Positions 17,096 to 25,511 of a stretch of 64,000 nt of DNA are shown here, one piece after another; within the stretch, counting starts at the first letter, position 1, and each line of letters starts with the position of its first letter. The position numbers were made by a program, and so were the translations under genes. The stretch is from the NCBI RefSeq assembly GCF_901686465.1, contig NZ_LR594487.1:3299773-3363772 (forward strand). Reading direction: 5' to 3'. The notes beneath the pieces are model-generated. The model saw nothing but the letters and a program-made list of their open reading frames with translations, searched no databases and was not told where the DNA came from. Source of the DNA: Halorubrum sp. DM2. GTDB taxonomy: Archaea > Halobacteriota > Halobacteria > Halobacteriales > Haloferacaceae.

Positions 17096-18114
17096 CGGCC
17101 GTCACCCCCAGAACCCGCAGCCGCGTCGCCGGGAGCCGGGTTCGAGGGCGCGTCGCCGCCGCGCGTCCCGGTACTTCGACTTCCGTTACCGCGTCCCCCG
17201 GCGCTTCGGCCCCCGTGGCCGCCCCCGGCGGGGCCCGGCACGTCGCCGTCGTAGAAGGTCATGAACGCCTCTTCGAGCGGGGCGTCGACGACGTCGAGGT
17301 CCAACACCGTGTACCCCGAGAGGAGGTCGATCAGCGCGTCGTACTCGCCGGTCCACGTGAACGAGACGGTCTCGCCGACGCGGAGGTTCATGACGCCGCG
17401 GCGCTCGAAGTCGGCGCGCGCGACGTCCTCGGCGACGCGGACGCGGACCTGCTTGCCGCCCCGCGACCGGAGGTCCGAGACGGACTCGACGGCGACGAGA
17501 TGCCCCTCGCGCAGGACCCCCACGCGGTCACAGAGCGCGGCCACCTCGCCGAGGACGTGCGAGGAGAGGAGGACGCTCGCCCCGTCGTCGACGCGCTCGC
17601 GCACCAGGGCGGCGAACTCCTCTTGGAGCAGCGGGTCGAGTCCGGAGGTCGGCTCGTCGAGCAACAACAGATCCGGATCGTGCATGAACGCCGCCACGAG
17701 GGCCACCTTCTGGCGGTTCCCCCGCGAGAGGTCGCCGATGCGCCGCGACTCGTCGAGGCCGAACCGGTCGACGAGTCGGTTCCGGCTCGACTCGCCGCGG
17801 AGCGCCGCCTGATGATCGAGGAACGCCCCGGCGGTGCGGTCGCGGTCGAGTCCGGGGTCGCCGGGGAGGAATCCGATCCGCTCGCGGGCGCGACGCGATT
17901 CGACCGGGTCGGTGGCGTCGTGACCGAGCAGGGTCCCGCCGCCGCTCGTCGGCGACAGGAAGCCGAGCAGCGTGCGGATCGCGGTCGTCTTCCCCGCGCC
18001 ATTTGGTCCGAGGAAGCCGAACACCTCGCCGTCCTCGACGGCGAAGGAGACGTCTTCGATCCCCCGCACGTCGCCGTAGTACTTCGTGAGACTCCGGCAC
18101 TCGATAGCGGGCAT
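17092..18114 (-). CDS. ABC transporter ATP-binding protein (ABC-2 exporter)
   Basis: A 340-aa ATPase. It has Walker A FLGPNGAGKTTAIRTLLGF, signature IGDLSRGNRQKVALVAAF and Walker B PDLLLLDEPTSGLDPLLQ. The C-terminal 50 residues are a Gly/Asp-rich disordered tail, unusual for the family. It pairs with the permease at 16280. The genes stand between eif6 and rpl18a, which are usually adjacent in haloarchaea, so the pair looks inserted into a translation operon. Confidence 0.92.
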   Translation of the reverse strand: MPAIECRSLTKYYGDVRGIEDVSFAVEDGEVFGFLGPNGAGKTTAIRTLLGFLSPTSGGGTLLGHDATDPVESRRARERIGFLPGDPGLDRDRTAGAFLDHQAALRGESSRNRLVDRFGLDESRRIGDLSRGNRQKVALVAAFMHDPDLLLLDEPTSGLDPLLQEEFAALVRERVDDGASVLLSSHVLGEVAALCDRVGVLREGHLVAVESVSDLRSRGGKQVRVRVAEDVARADFERRGVMNLRVGETVSFTWTGEYDALIDLLSGYTVLDLDVVDAPLEEAFMTFYDGDVPGPAGGGHGGRSAGGRGNGSRSTGTRGGDAPSNPAPGDAAAGSGGDGR

Positions 18115-18120
18115 ACCGCA

Positions 18121-18145
18121 CGCAACACCGTTGCGACTCTTAAAT
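18121..18145 (-). promoter_or_regulatory. Promoter with operator-like dyad for the ABC transporter
   Basis: Read on the minus strand, a TATA-like ATTTAA (18140-18145) stands about 29 nt before the start at 18114. Between them CGCAAC-ACC-GTTGCG (18121-18135) is a perfect 6-bp-arm dyad over the predicted transcription start. It suggests a locally regulated promoter independent of the ribosomal genes upstream. Confidence 0.5.
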
Positions 18146-18189
18146 GTGCGAGTGGTTCGAAAACGAAGGCGGGAGCGTCGACGAACGGC

Positions 18190-18855
18190 TCAGTCGATGA
18201 AGCCGAGCGTCTCCTCGATCCGGCCCAGCTCCGGCCCGGTCGTATCCTCGCCGACGACGTATCCCTCGTCGGTGGCGACGAGGCCGGAGCCGACGAGCGG
18301 CGCGCCGTAGTTGACGGTGCCGAGGTCGGCGCGCACGTCGAGCGCCTCCTCGACCGCCTGAAGTTCCGATTCGGTCGACTGGGGGTGACAGAGCACGCCC
18401 GTGTTGTTGGCGACCGCCGCGGTGCCGACGGTGCGGACGCCGCCGAGGTCGCCGCGAGTGACGGGGACGTCGAGGGCGTCTTTGATCGTCTGGATCGACT
18501 CGCGCGAGAGGTCCGGGTGGACGTACGCGCCGTAGTCGTTCGCGAGGACGACGTTCCCGGCGGCGTTGATCTCGCCCGGCAGCTCGGACACCGGAACGCC
18601 GGCGACGTCCGCGATCCGGTCCTTCTCGCGCTCGGTCGCGCGCGAGGAGACGAGGATTCCCTCCTCGTTGCCCGTCGCGAGCGCGCCGACCGTGTTGGAC
18701 CGGCCGACCGTCGTGAGCAGCGGCTCCGCGCCGAGTTCCGCGCCGAGATCGTCGGCGAGGTCCTCGTCGACATCGGGCCGGATCAACAGGAGGTCGTCGA
18801 CCGCGCGGGCGAAGACGCCCACGTACGACGAGCCGGTGAAGGTCGCCCGTAACAC
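18190..18855 (-). CDS. eif6: Translation initiation factor aIF-6
   Basis: A 221-aa pentein-fold protein that binds the large ribosomal subunit and prevents premature subunit joining. The five-fold pseudo-repeat is visible through [57 protein letters not shown] and [20 protein letters not shown]. The start is GTG 18855, one base after the L31e stop codon region. It is the third gene after L39e and L31e. Confidence 0.97.
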   Translation of the reverse strand: MLRATFTGSSYVGVFARAVDDLLLIRPDVDEDLADDLGAELGAEPLLTTVGRSNTVGALATGNEEGILVSSRATEREKDRIADVAGVPVSELPGEINAAGNVVLANDYGAYVHPDLSRESIQTIKDALDVPVTRGDLGGVRTVGTAAVANNTGVLCHPQSTESELQAVEEALDVRADLGTVNYGAPLVGSGLVATDEGYVVGEDTTGPELGRIEETLGFID

Positions 18856-18856
18856 G

Positions 18857-19135
18857 TTACTCCGCGTGCTCGGCCTCGACGACCGGCTCGCCGTCCTCGA
18901 CGAACCGAGCCGCGCGGACCCGAACCGTGCTGGGCGGGTTCTGTCGCCCGTTCGACCAGACGGCCTCGTTGACGGACCCGTCGATGATCACGTCGTCCTC
19001 CTCGACGGAGAAGTGCTTCGCGAGGTGCTGGCGCGTGATCTTCATCGCGTAGTCGGCGCGCTGCTGGACGGGCTTGTCCTTGGCGTCGCGGAGCGGGACG
19101 GTGACGACGCGCTCCTCGAAGTCGTTCGTGGACAT
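18857..19135 (-). CDS. rpl31e: 50S ribosomal protein L31e
   Basis: A 92-aa ribosomal protein located near the peptide exit tunnel. The family core is present: [53 protein letters not shown]. It is immediately preceded by L39e (stop codon adjacent to the start) and followed by eif6. Confidence 0.97.
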   Translation of the reverse strand: MSTNDFEERVVTVPLRDAKDKPVQQRADYAMKITRQHLAKHFSVEEDDVIIDGSVNEAVWSNGRQNPPSTVRVRAARFVEDGEPVVEAEHAE

Positions 19136-19288
19136 CTATTCGTCCAGGTCGTTCCGACGCCAGTTGCGCCGCTTGGGGTTTCGCGTCACGTTCATGTCCG
19201 TCTTCATCATGACCCACGCGGGGACGCGGGTGTTCTGGCGTTCCGCCTTCGCCAGACGCTTCTTTTGAGCCTTCGACTTGTCTCCCAT
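19136..19288 (-). CDS. rpl39e: 50S ribosomal protein L39e
   Basis: A 50-aa basic protein starting [19 protein letters not shown] and including [20 protein letters not shown], the conserved L39e sequence lining the exit tunnel. It is the first gene of the L39e-L31e-aIF6 operon. The start at 19288 is fixed by similarity and by the promoter at 19314. Confidence 0.97.
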
Positions 19289-19313
19289 AGTGGCGCACAC
19301 TTTCCGCGGGTCG

Positions 19314-19320
19314 CATAAAA
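19314..19320 (-). promoter_or_regulatory. TATA-like element of the L39e-L31e-eif6 operon
   Basis: On the minus strand TTTTATG is centred about 29 nt before the L39e start, a leaderless arrangement. Confidence 0.55.
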
Positions 19321-19380
19321 CCCCTTCCATACGGGGTCGCGCGCGGACCGGAGTGATCGGCCCATGACCCCCCGTATCCG

Positions 19381-20499
19381 CTACAACTCCCGCTCCGCGA
19401 GCCCTGCGTATATCTCGTAACAGCGGTCGAGAACGTTTAGGCTCGCGCTCTCCGTGTCGGTGTGCGCCTCCCCCGGCTCGGAGGCCCCGCAGACGAGGCA
19501 GTCGGTCCCGGCCTGCGCGAGCCAGCCGGCGTCGGTCGCGTGCGGCTTCGTGACGTGTTCGGGGGCGTCGAGACCGCGCTCCTCGTGGACCGCGCGGGCG
19601 ACGTCGAGGGCCGCGTCCGCGAACGCCGGGTCGCCGCAGGCCATCGGCGGGAGGTCCTGATCGACGACGAGTTCGACGCCCGGCGTCGCGTCCGCGACCC
19701 CGGTCAGGTCGGCGCGGTCGCCGGGGACCGTGCGCTCGTCGACAGTCGCCTCGCAGCGCTCAGGGATCACGTTCCACGTGTCGCCGCCCTCGACGATGGT
19801 GACCGCGAGCGACCCGGACACCTCGTTCCCGAGGACCGTCGCCCGCGGCACGTCGAGTCCGCGGACCGCGTCGATGGCGTCGCAGGCGCGGTAGATCGCG
19901 TTCTCGCCCGCCTCCGGCTCCGAGGCGTGGGCGGCCTCGCCGTGCGCGACGAGCCGCGACCCCCGGCGGCCGCGGTGGGCGACGACCATGTCGGTGACGC
20001 CCGGCTTCGAGTAGTTCGTCGACCCCTCCGCGACGACCGCCCGGCCCGGCGCGAACCCCGCGTCGATCGCGTGTCGCGCCCCCTCGCCGCCGACCTCCTC
20101 GCCGACGAACGAGGCGAATATCAGCTCCCGGCCCGGCGGCGGCGCGGCGTCCCGGAACGCGCACATTGCGGCCGCGACCGACCCCTTCATGTCGGCGGTG
20201 CCGCGGCCGTAGATCCGGCCGTCCCGCCGCTCGACGACGTACTCGCCGTCGAGTCCGTCGCCCGTCGTCTGTGCTTCCACGGGAGGGACCACGTCGTGGT
20301 GGCCGACCAAGGCGAGCGACTCCGCGTCGGGGTCGTCGGTCGCGCCCGCGAACGCGAGGACGTTGCCCGCGTCGTCGCGCTCGACCGTCGCGTCCGTCTC
20401 CGCGCGCAGCCACTCCTCGATGGCGTCGCCGGCGGCCGTCTCGTCCTCGTGGGAGGGGATCGAGACGAGCCGCTCGGTCAGGTCCGCGAGTTCGTCCAT
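19381..20499 (-). CDS. M20 family metallopeptidase (ArgE/DapE-like)
   Basis: A 372-aa zinc aminoacylase/peptidase. Metal ligands and catalytic residues are visible: VGHHDVVPP (H-x-D), [16 protein letters not shown] (bridging Asp), [12 protein letters not shown] (Glu-Glu) and [20 protein letters not shown] for the dimerisation/lid domain. Relatives remove acyl groups from N-acetylornithine or N-succinyl-diaminopimelate, or cleave dipeptides; the sequence alone does not decide. A TATA-like TTATG (about 20522-20528) stands 26 nt before the start. Confidence 0.88.
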
Positions 20500-20580
20500 G
20501 GGGCTTCTGGAGACCGTCGCCGCATAAGCGCGTCCCTCGCGGCGACCCGGGACGGCCCGGGCGGACCGGCCGCGACCGAG

Positions 20581-20865
20581 TCACGTCGTGAACAGTTCGG
20601 TGTCGTCCGGCACCGCGAACAGCCCGAGCCTGACCCCGGCGTCGAGCCAGCCGTAGCCGTACGAGTAGGACGCGAGCGCGTTCACCGGGTCGCCGTCCTC
20701 GCGGAAGTGACGGCCGTCGTCGAGGTACGACTCGGCCATCTCCGTCACGTCCGCGGCGGCCTCGCCGAGCGGCGTGTCGGCCGGCGGCCGCGGCTCGGCG
20801 ACCGCCAGCGCGTCCGCGAGCATCCGCTCGTAGCGGTCCGTCTTCTCCTGTAGATCGGCGGGCAT
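20581..20865 (-). CDS. DUF357 domain protein
   Basis: A 94-aa all-helical protein. The segment YLDDGRHFREDGDPVNALAS, followed by a helix ending in GWLDAGVRLGLF, is the DUF357 signature (a HEPN/TPR-like helical pair found only in archaea). Function is unknown in the family. I chose ATG 20865 over an upstream in-frame extension because the conserved region begins soon after and a CTTTTCACC TATA-like element stands about 29 nt upstream. Confidence 0.85.
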   Translation of the reverse strand: MPADLQEKTDRYERMLADALAVAEPRPPADTPLGEAAADVTEMAESYLDDGRHFREDGDPVNALASYSYGYGWLDAGVRLGLFAVPDDTELFTT

Positions 20866-20923
20866 ACGCGAGTGTTCCGACGGGCGGTGAAAAGCGACCG
20901 GGTCGGTCGCGGCGCTCCGCGTG

Positions 20924-20932
20924 TTTTTATTT
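20924..20932 (+). promoter_or_regulatory. TATA-like element of the DUF6498-type gene
   Basis: TTTTTATTT centred about 29 nt before ATG 20957, leaderless spacing; divergent from the DUF357 gene. Confidence 0.5.
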
Positions 20933-20956
20933 CTCTCGGCACCACAGACCCGATAG

Positions 20957-21790
20957 ATGGCGTCCCCCACTCGCCCTCCGGCGGGGGGCCGGTCGGCCCT
21001 CGCGCTCGTGGTCGCGACCAACCTCCTTCCGCTCGCCGGCGTCGTCGCGTTCGGCTGGAACGTCGGCGAGCTGCTCGCGGTGTACTGGATCGAGGTCGCG
21101 GTCCTCGTGATCGCCCACGCCTGCGCGGCGATGTTCGCGGAGCGGCCGATCGATCTGTCTAACCGCTCGTTCTACATCACCGGCTACGACGAAGACACCG
21201 AGCGAGACGAGGTGTGGGAGAACGATCCCGAACCGATCCGGCTCACCTCGTGGGTGCCGCCGATCTACCGTCGGAACGCGCGGGTCGTTCGGCGGTCGCT
21301 CGGGGTCTTCGCCTTCCTCGCGTTCCCGCTCTTGCCGGTCGGGTTGGACGCGCTCTCGTATCTCACCCCCACCGTCGGGCTGGCGGCGCTCGGCGTCTGC
21401 GGCGCGCAGATCGCGGAGGTACGCCGGGAGTTCTTCGCGGAGCGCGCCTACGAGGAGCAGTCGCCGTACATGGTGGTCGAGGCCGCCCAACGGGTCGTCT
21501 TCTTTTATTTCAGCATCGGGATGCTGACGGTCGTCCCGGTCACCGTCGGAATATTCGCGATCGAGGCGGCTCTCCTTCCCGGGGCGCTTGACGCGATCGC
21601 CGCGGCGTTCGGCGTCGAGGTCCTCCTGCTCCCGTACCTCCTCCCGATCACGCTCGCCAAGGCCGTCGTCGAGTGGGGGCGACGGCGGGCCTTCCGCGAG
21701 GACGACCCCGAGGGCGTGGCGACGTGGTTCACCGGCGAGGACCCGCGGCGGGAGTGGAAGAAGCGGGAGGAGTCCGCCGACGACTGGTGA
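20957..21790 (+). CDS. DUF6498-like integral membrane protein
   Basis: A 277-aa membrane protein with about six hydrophobic segments (ALALVVATNLLPLAGVVAFG; GVFAFLAFPLLPVGLDALSY; VVFFYFSIGMLTVVPVTVGI) and a conserved acidic WNVGELLAVYWIEV start typical of the DUF6498 group. A soluble loop at about residues 65-105 follows helix 2. Function unknown. It stands just upstream of the RNase P/proteasome operon (66 nt gap) but on present evidence is not functionally linked. Confidence 0.75.
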   Translation: MASPTRPPAGGRSALALVVATNLLPLAGVVAFGWNVGELLAVYWIEVAVLVIAHACAAMFAERPIDLSNRSFYITGYDEDTERDEVWENDPEPIRLTSWVPPIYRRNARVVRRSLGVFAFLAFPLLPVGLDALSYLTPTVGLAALGVCGAQIAEVRREFFAERAYEEQSPYMVVEAAQRVVFFYFSIGMLTVVPVTVGIFAIEAALLPGALDAIAAAFGVEVLLLPYLLPITLAKAVVEWGRRRAFREDDPEGVATWFTGEDPRREWKKREESADDW

Positions 21791-21856
21791 TGCGAAGACG
21801 GGGAGCGCGGCCGGAGAAGCGCAACGCCGATACGCTCGGCCGCGAAACGGGGGTCC

Positions 21857-22618
21857 ATGTACGAGGCCGTTCACGCCTACCCCGACGGGGAGGCGACCGT
21901 CTCCCGTCACGCCGCCACCGCCGCCCGACACGGCTACGACGGGATCGTGGTGCGGACGCGCGACGCGCTCGACGCCGCCGGATCCGATCGCGACGGCGGT
22001 GCGGAAGACGACGGTGACGGCCGCGAGAGCCCCGTTCGCGACCCGGTCGCGCTCAGCGAGGAGCACGGGATCGACGTCGTCGACGCGGTGGAGATCGACG
22101 CCGACGACCCGACGAGCGCCTCGGGCGCTGTCGGGAACTACCGCTCGGACAGGACCGTGGTCTGCGTCGTCGGCGGGGACGACGCCCTGAACCGGTTCGC
22201 GGTCGAACAGGCGCGCGTCGATGTCCTCGTCCGGCCGATGGCCGGCGGCGGCGACTTCAACCACGTCCTCGCGAAGGCCGCGCGCGACAACGGCGTCCAC
22301 GTCGAGTTCGACTTCGGGCCGGCGCTCCGCGCCACCGGCGGGAAGCGTGTTCGAGCGCTCTCGGACCTCCGGAAGCTGCGCGAGATCGTCGCCCACTACG
22401 ACGCGCCGTACGTCGTGAGCGCGAACGCCCGCTCGCACCTCCGGCTCCGGGCCCCCCGCGAGCTGGTCGCCGTCGGCGAGGCCGTCGGGTTCGACGCCGA
22501 GGCCGTCCGCGACGGGCTGCGGGCGTGGAGCGAGGTCGCCGAGCGGAACCGGGAGCGTCGCTCCGAGGGCTTCATAGAGCCGGGGGTCCGACGTGGCAGG
22601 TATGAAGAAGACGGTTGA
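21857..22618 (+). CDS. rnp3: RNase P protein component 3 (Rpp30)
   Basis: A 253-aa PHP-like TIM-barrel protein, subunit of archaeal RNase P, which removes 5' leaders from pre-tRNA. Recognisable segments are MYEAVHAYPDGEATVSRHAA, ARVDVLVRPMAGGGDFNHVL, NGVHVEFDFGPAL and YVVSANARSHLRLRAPRELV. An acidic insert occupies about residues 45-60. The 3' end overlaps the methyltransferase gene and rnp2 follows, giving the haloarchaeal order rnp3-methyltransferase-rnp2-psmA. Confidence 0.93.
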   Translation: MYEAVHAYPDGEATVSRHAATAARHGYDGIVVRTRDALDAAGSDRDGGAEDDGDGRESPVRDPVALSEEHGIDVVDAVEIDADDPTSASGAVGNYRSDRTVVCVVGGDDALNRFAVEQARVDVLVRPMAGGGDFNHVLAKAARDNGVHVEFDFGPALRATGGKRVRALSDLRKLREIVAHYDAPYVVSANARSHLRLRAPRELVAVGEAVGFDAEAVRDGLRAWSEVAERNRERRSEGFIEPGVRRGRYEEDG

Positions 22619-23225
22619 GGAACACGCCGAGCGGTTCTCGGAGAAGGCGTCCGCGTACGACGACTCGAAGAGCGACGAGTACCACGCGTGCGCCGGGCTC
22701 GTGATCGACCGCGCCGCGCCGGAGTCGGACGACGTGGTCCTCGATCTGGGGGCCGGGACCGGAGCCATCGCGCTCGCGGTCGCCGAGGACGCCGAGCGCG
22801 TCCTCGCGCGAGACGTTAGCGAGGGGATGATGGAGGAGGGACGGCGGAAGGCCAAAGATCGCGGCCTCGACAACGTCGAGTTCGCGTACGGCGAGTTCCG
22901 CGACCCCGGACTGGAGTCGGACCAGCGGGTCGACGTCGTCACCTCGAACTTCGCGCTCCACCACCTCGCGGACGACGAGAAGCGCGAGGCGATCGGCGTG
23001 ATGGCGGCGACGGGCGCGCGGCGGATCGTCCTCGGCGACGTGGCGTTCTTCGAGGAGCCGGACCCGGACGCGCCGTTCTACAGCCCCGAGGTCGACGACC
23101 CCGCGACGGTCGGGACGCTGGTCGAGGCGTTCACCGACGAGGGGTTCGCCGTGACCGCCGTCGAGCGCGTCCACGACCAGGTGGCGGTGATCGCCGCGGA
23201 GCGGCTCCGCGAGCGTCCGGCGTGA
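22602..23225 (+). CDS. Class I SAM-dependent methyltransferase
   Basis: A 207-aa methyltransferase with motif I VVLDLGAGTGAIALAVAED, a motif II acidic turn at LARDVSEGMM, motif IV-like VDVVTSNFALHHL and a C-terminal beta-strand pair. A GTG at 22593 would add three residues. It lies inside the RNase P operon, overlapping rnp3 by 17 nt and ending 10 nt before rnp2. This suggests, without proving, a tRNA or RNA-processing substrate. Confidence 0.85.
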   Translation: MKKTVEEHAERFSEKASAYDDSKSDEYHACAGLVIDRAAPESDDVVLDLGAGTGAIALAVAEDAERVLARDVSEGMMEEGRRKAKDRGLDNVEFAYGEFRDPGLESDQRVDVVTSNFALHHLADDEKREAIGVMAATGARRIVLGDVAFFEEPDPDAPFYSPEVDDPATVGTLVEAFTDEGFAVTAVERVHDQVAVIAAERLRERPA

Positions 23226-23235
23226 CCCGGTTGCC

Positions 23236-23715
23236 ATGAAGCACCTCCCGAAACACCTGCGGCCGCGGTGGCGGTACCTCGCGGTCGGGGTCGAGTCGTG
23301 GTCCGACGCCGAGATCGGTCGGCGCGCGTTCCAGCGCGCGCTGTGGTACAGCGCCGGCAACCTCCTCGGCGACGCGGGGAGCGCCGACGCCGACCTCACG
23401 CTGCTGTCGTTCTCGCACGCGGACGGGACGGGCGAGGCCGTCGTCCGCGTCAGACACGGCCACGTCGGCGACGCGCGCGCCGCGATCACCTGCGTGAGCG
23501 AGGTCGACGGCGAGCCGGTCGGAATCCTCGTCAGGGGGATTTCGGGGACGGTACGTGCCTGTGAGGAAAGATATATGGGTCGCGCGACCCCCAGTTCGAC
23601 ACAGCGAGACGTCGCGTTCGGGAGCGCCGAACGGCCCGCGGTCGTGCGCGGTGACGCGTGTGACCTGCGGGCCGAGTCGGGTCGCGTCGGCGCGACGACG
23701 TTCGACATCGAGTGA
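23236..23715 (+). CDS. rnp2: RNase P protein component 2 (Pop5/Rpp14)
   Basis: A 159-aa RNA-binding subunit of RNase P that partners Rpp30. MKHLPKHLRPRWRYLAVGVE is the typical opening, with LWYSAGNLLGDAGSADADLT and AVVRVRHGHVGDARAAITCV following; the last 50 residues are a variable tail. The gene ends 4 nt before psmA and contains the likely psmA promoter at 23571-23590 inside its coding sequence. Confidence 0.92.
   Translation: MKHLPKHLRPRWRYLAVGVESWSDAEIGRRAFQRALWYSAGNLLGDAGSADADLTLLSFSHADGTGEAVVRVRHGHVGDARAAITCVSEVDGEPVGILVRGISGTVRACEERYMGRATPSSTQRDVAFGSAERPAVVRGDACDLRAESGRVGATTFDIE
23571..23590 (+). promoter_or_regulatory. Possible internal psmA promoter with 14-bp palindrome
   Basis: ATATAT (23571-23576) is followed directly by the perfect palindrome GGGTCGCGCGACCC (23577-23590), inside the 3' part of rnp2. 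A start about 25 nt after the TATA-like box would give psmA a leader of roughly 120 nt. The palindrome could be an operator or simply a leader hairpin. Confidence 0.4.
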
Positions 23716-23719
23716 TATC

Positions 23720-24514
23720 ATGCAGGGCCAATCCCAACAACAGGCGTACGACCGCGGCATCACAATCTTCTCTCCGGACGGCCGACTCTATCAGGTCGAG
23801 TACGCCCGGGAGGCGGTGAAACGAGGGACGGCGAGCGTCGGGATCCGCGCCGAGGACGGGGTCGTCCTCGCGGCGGACAAGCGCGCCCGCTCCCCGCTGA
23901 TGGAGCCGGAGAGCATCGAGAAGCTCCACAAGGCCGACGACCACGTCGGCGTCGCGAGCGCCGGCCACGTCGCCGACGCCCGCCAGCTCATCGACTTCGC
24001 GCGCCGGCAGGCGCAGATGAACCAGCTCCGGTACGGCGAGCCGGTCGGCATCGAGACGCTGACGAAGAACATCACCGACCACATCCAGCAGTACACGCAG
24101 GTCGGCGGCGCGCGCCCGTTCGGCGTCGCGCTCATCGTCGGCGGCATCGAGAACGGCGAGCCGCGCCTGTTCGAGACGGACCCGTCCGGCACCCCCTACG
24201 AGTGGCAGGCGCTGTCGATCGGCTCGGACCGCAGCGACCTCCGTGACTACCTCGAAGCGGAGTACGAGGAGGGCCTCACGGTCGACGACGCCGTCGGACT
24301 CGCGCTTGACACCCTCGCGCAGTCGAACGACGGCGAGCTGACGCCCGACGGCGTCGGCGTCGCGACGATCACCGTCGACGACGAGGAGTACACGGAGCGC
24401 CCCGTCGACGAGATCGAGGCGATCTTAGACGAGCGGGACCTCCTCCCGGCGGACGACGACGAGGCCGACGAGAGCGGCGACGGCGAGGACGGCGAGTCGG
24501 CGGGCGAAGAGTAA
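23720..24514 (+). CDS. psmA: Proteasome alpha subunit
   Basis: A 264-aa alpha subunit of the 20S proteasome. The N-terminal gate region (QQQAYDRGITIFSPDGRLYQ) and the helix EYAREAVKRGTASVGIR are diagnostic of alpha rather than beta subunits; the catalytic Thr is absent as expected. IEKLHKADDHVGVASAGHVA and the acidic C-terminal tail after about residue 235 complete the typical haloarchaeal form. ATG 23720 is supported by the family N-terminus. Confidence 0.97.
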   Translation: MQGQSQQQAYDRGITIFSPDGRLYQVEYAREAVKRGTASVGIRAEDGVVLAADKRARSPLMEPESIEKLHKADDHVGVASAGHVADARQLIDFARRQAQMNQLRYGEPVGIETLTKNITDHIQQYTQVGGARPFGVALIVGGIENGEPRLFETDPSGTPYEWQALSIGSDRSDLRDYLEAEYEEGLTVDDAVGLALDTLAQSNDGELTPDGVGVATITVDDEEYTERPVDEIEAILDERDLLPADDDEADESGDGEDGESAGEE

Positions 24515-24607
24515 CGACGCGGACGGCGGCGGGGAGTGCGCCACCCCCTTCCGATTTTCCTTCGGCGACTGCGCGGACCCCGAGCGACGCGGTCGGTCGG
24601 GAGAGTT

Positions 24608-25474
24608 ATGCCGCCGGGGACCGACCGACGACGCGTGCAGAAGACGGTACTCATCACCGGCTGTTCCTCGGGTATCGGCCGCGCCGCGGCGCACGCCTTC
24701 CTCGACGAGGGGTGGACCGTGTACGCGACCGCGCGGAACCCCGCGGACGTCGAAGCGCTCGGCGAGGCGGGCTGTGAGCTCGCCACGCTCGACGTCACTG
24801 ACCAGAACGATGTCGACCGCGTCGTCGATCGGATCTTAGACGAGGAGGGAGCGATCGACGCCCTGATCAACAACGCCGGCTACGGTCAGTTCGGTCCGAT
24901 CGAGGACGTCACCACCGATCGGGTCCACGACCAGTTCGACGTGAACGTGTACGGGCCACACCGGCTGATCCGGGCGGTGCTGCCCGCGATGCGGCGCGAG
25001 CGCGACGGGACCATCGTCAACGTCTCGTCGGTCGCCGGGCGGGTGTCGATGCCCGGCGGCGGCGTGTACAGCGGGTCGAAGTTCGCCCTCGAAGCAATGT
25101 CCGACGCGCTGCGCAACGAGGTCGCGGACCTCGGTATTGACGTGGTCGTCGTCGAGCCCGGCCCGGTGAAGACGAACTTCTCGAAGCGCGCGGAGGAGGA
25201 GGCCGACCCCGAGGAGCGCGAGGGGATCGAACGGACGGACGCCTACGAGGAGTTCTACGCGATGTTCGAGGACGCGAAGGTGATTGGCGGCGACGGCCCG
25301 GGCGCTGTCGAACCGGAACTCGTCGCGAACGCCATCTACGACGCCGCGAGCGCGACGCAGCCGCCGGCCCGCGTCCAGCCCGGCACGGTCGCCCGCGTCG
25401 GCGTCCTCGCCCGGTTCCTCCCGGACGCGCTGTTGGACAAGGCGTACGGACTGGTGCGGAACTTCACCTCGTAG
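24608..25474 (+). CDS. SDR-family NAD(P)-dependent oxidoreductase
   Basis: A 288-aa short-chain dehydrogenase of the classical type: TVLITGCSSGIGRAAAHAFL (cofactor-binding TGxxxGIG), INNAGYGQFG (NNAG), VNVSSVAGRV (catalytic Ser) and YSGSKFALEA (YxxxK). It resembles the retinol-dehydrogenase-like group that acts on aliphatic or aromatic alcohols. A GTG at 24635, just before QKTVLITG, is a plausible later start that would remove nine non-conserved residues. It stands alone. Confidence 0.9.
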   Translation: MPPGTDRRRVQKTVLITGCSSGIGRAAAHAFLDEGWTVYATARNPADVEALGEAGCELATLDVTDQNDVDRVVDRILDEEGAIDALINNAGYGQFGPIEDVTTDRVHDQFDVNVYGPHRLIRAVLPAMRRERDGTIVNVSSVAGRVSMPGGGVYSGSKFALEAMSDALRNEVADLGIDVVVVEPGPVKTNFSKRAEEEADPEEREGIERTDAYEEFYAMFEDAKVIGGDGPGAVEPELVANAIYDAASATQPPARVQPGTVARVGVLARFLPDALLDKAYGLVRNFTS

Positions 25475-25511
25475 TCGGATCGGCGACGCGACGACCCCGC
25501 GCTCCGGTACC

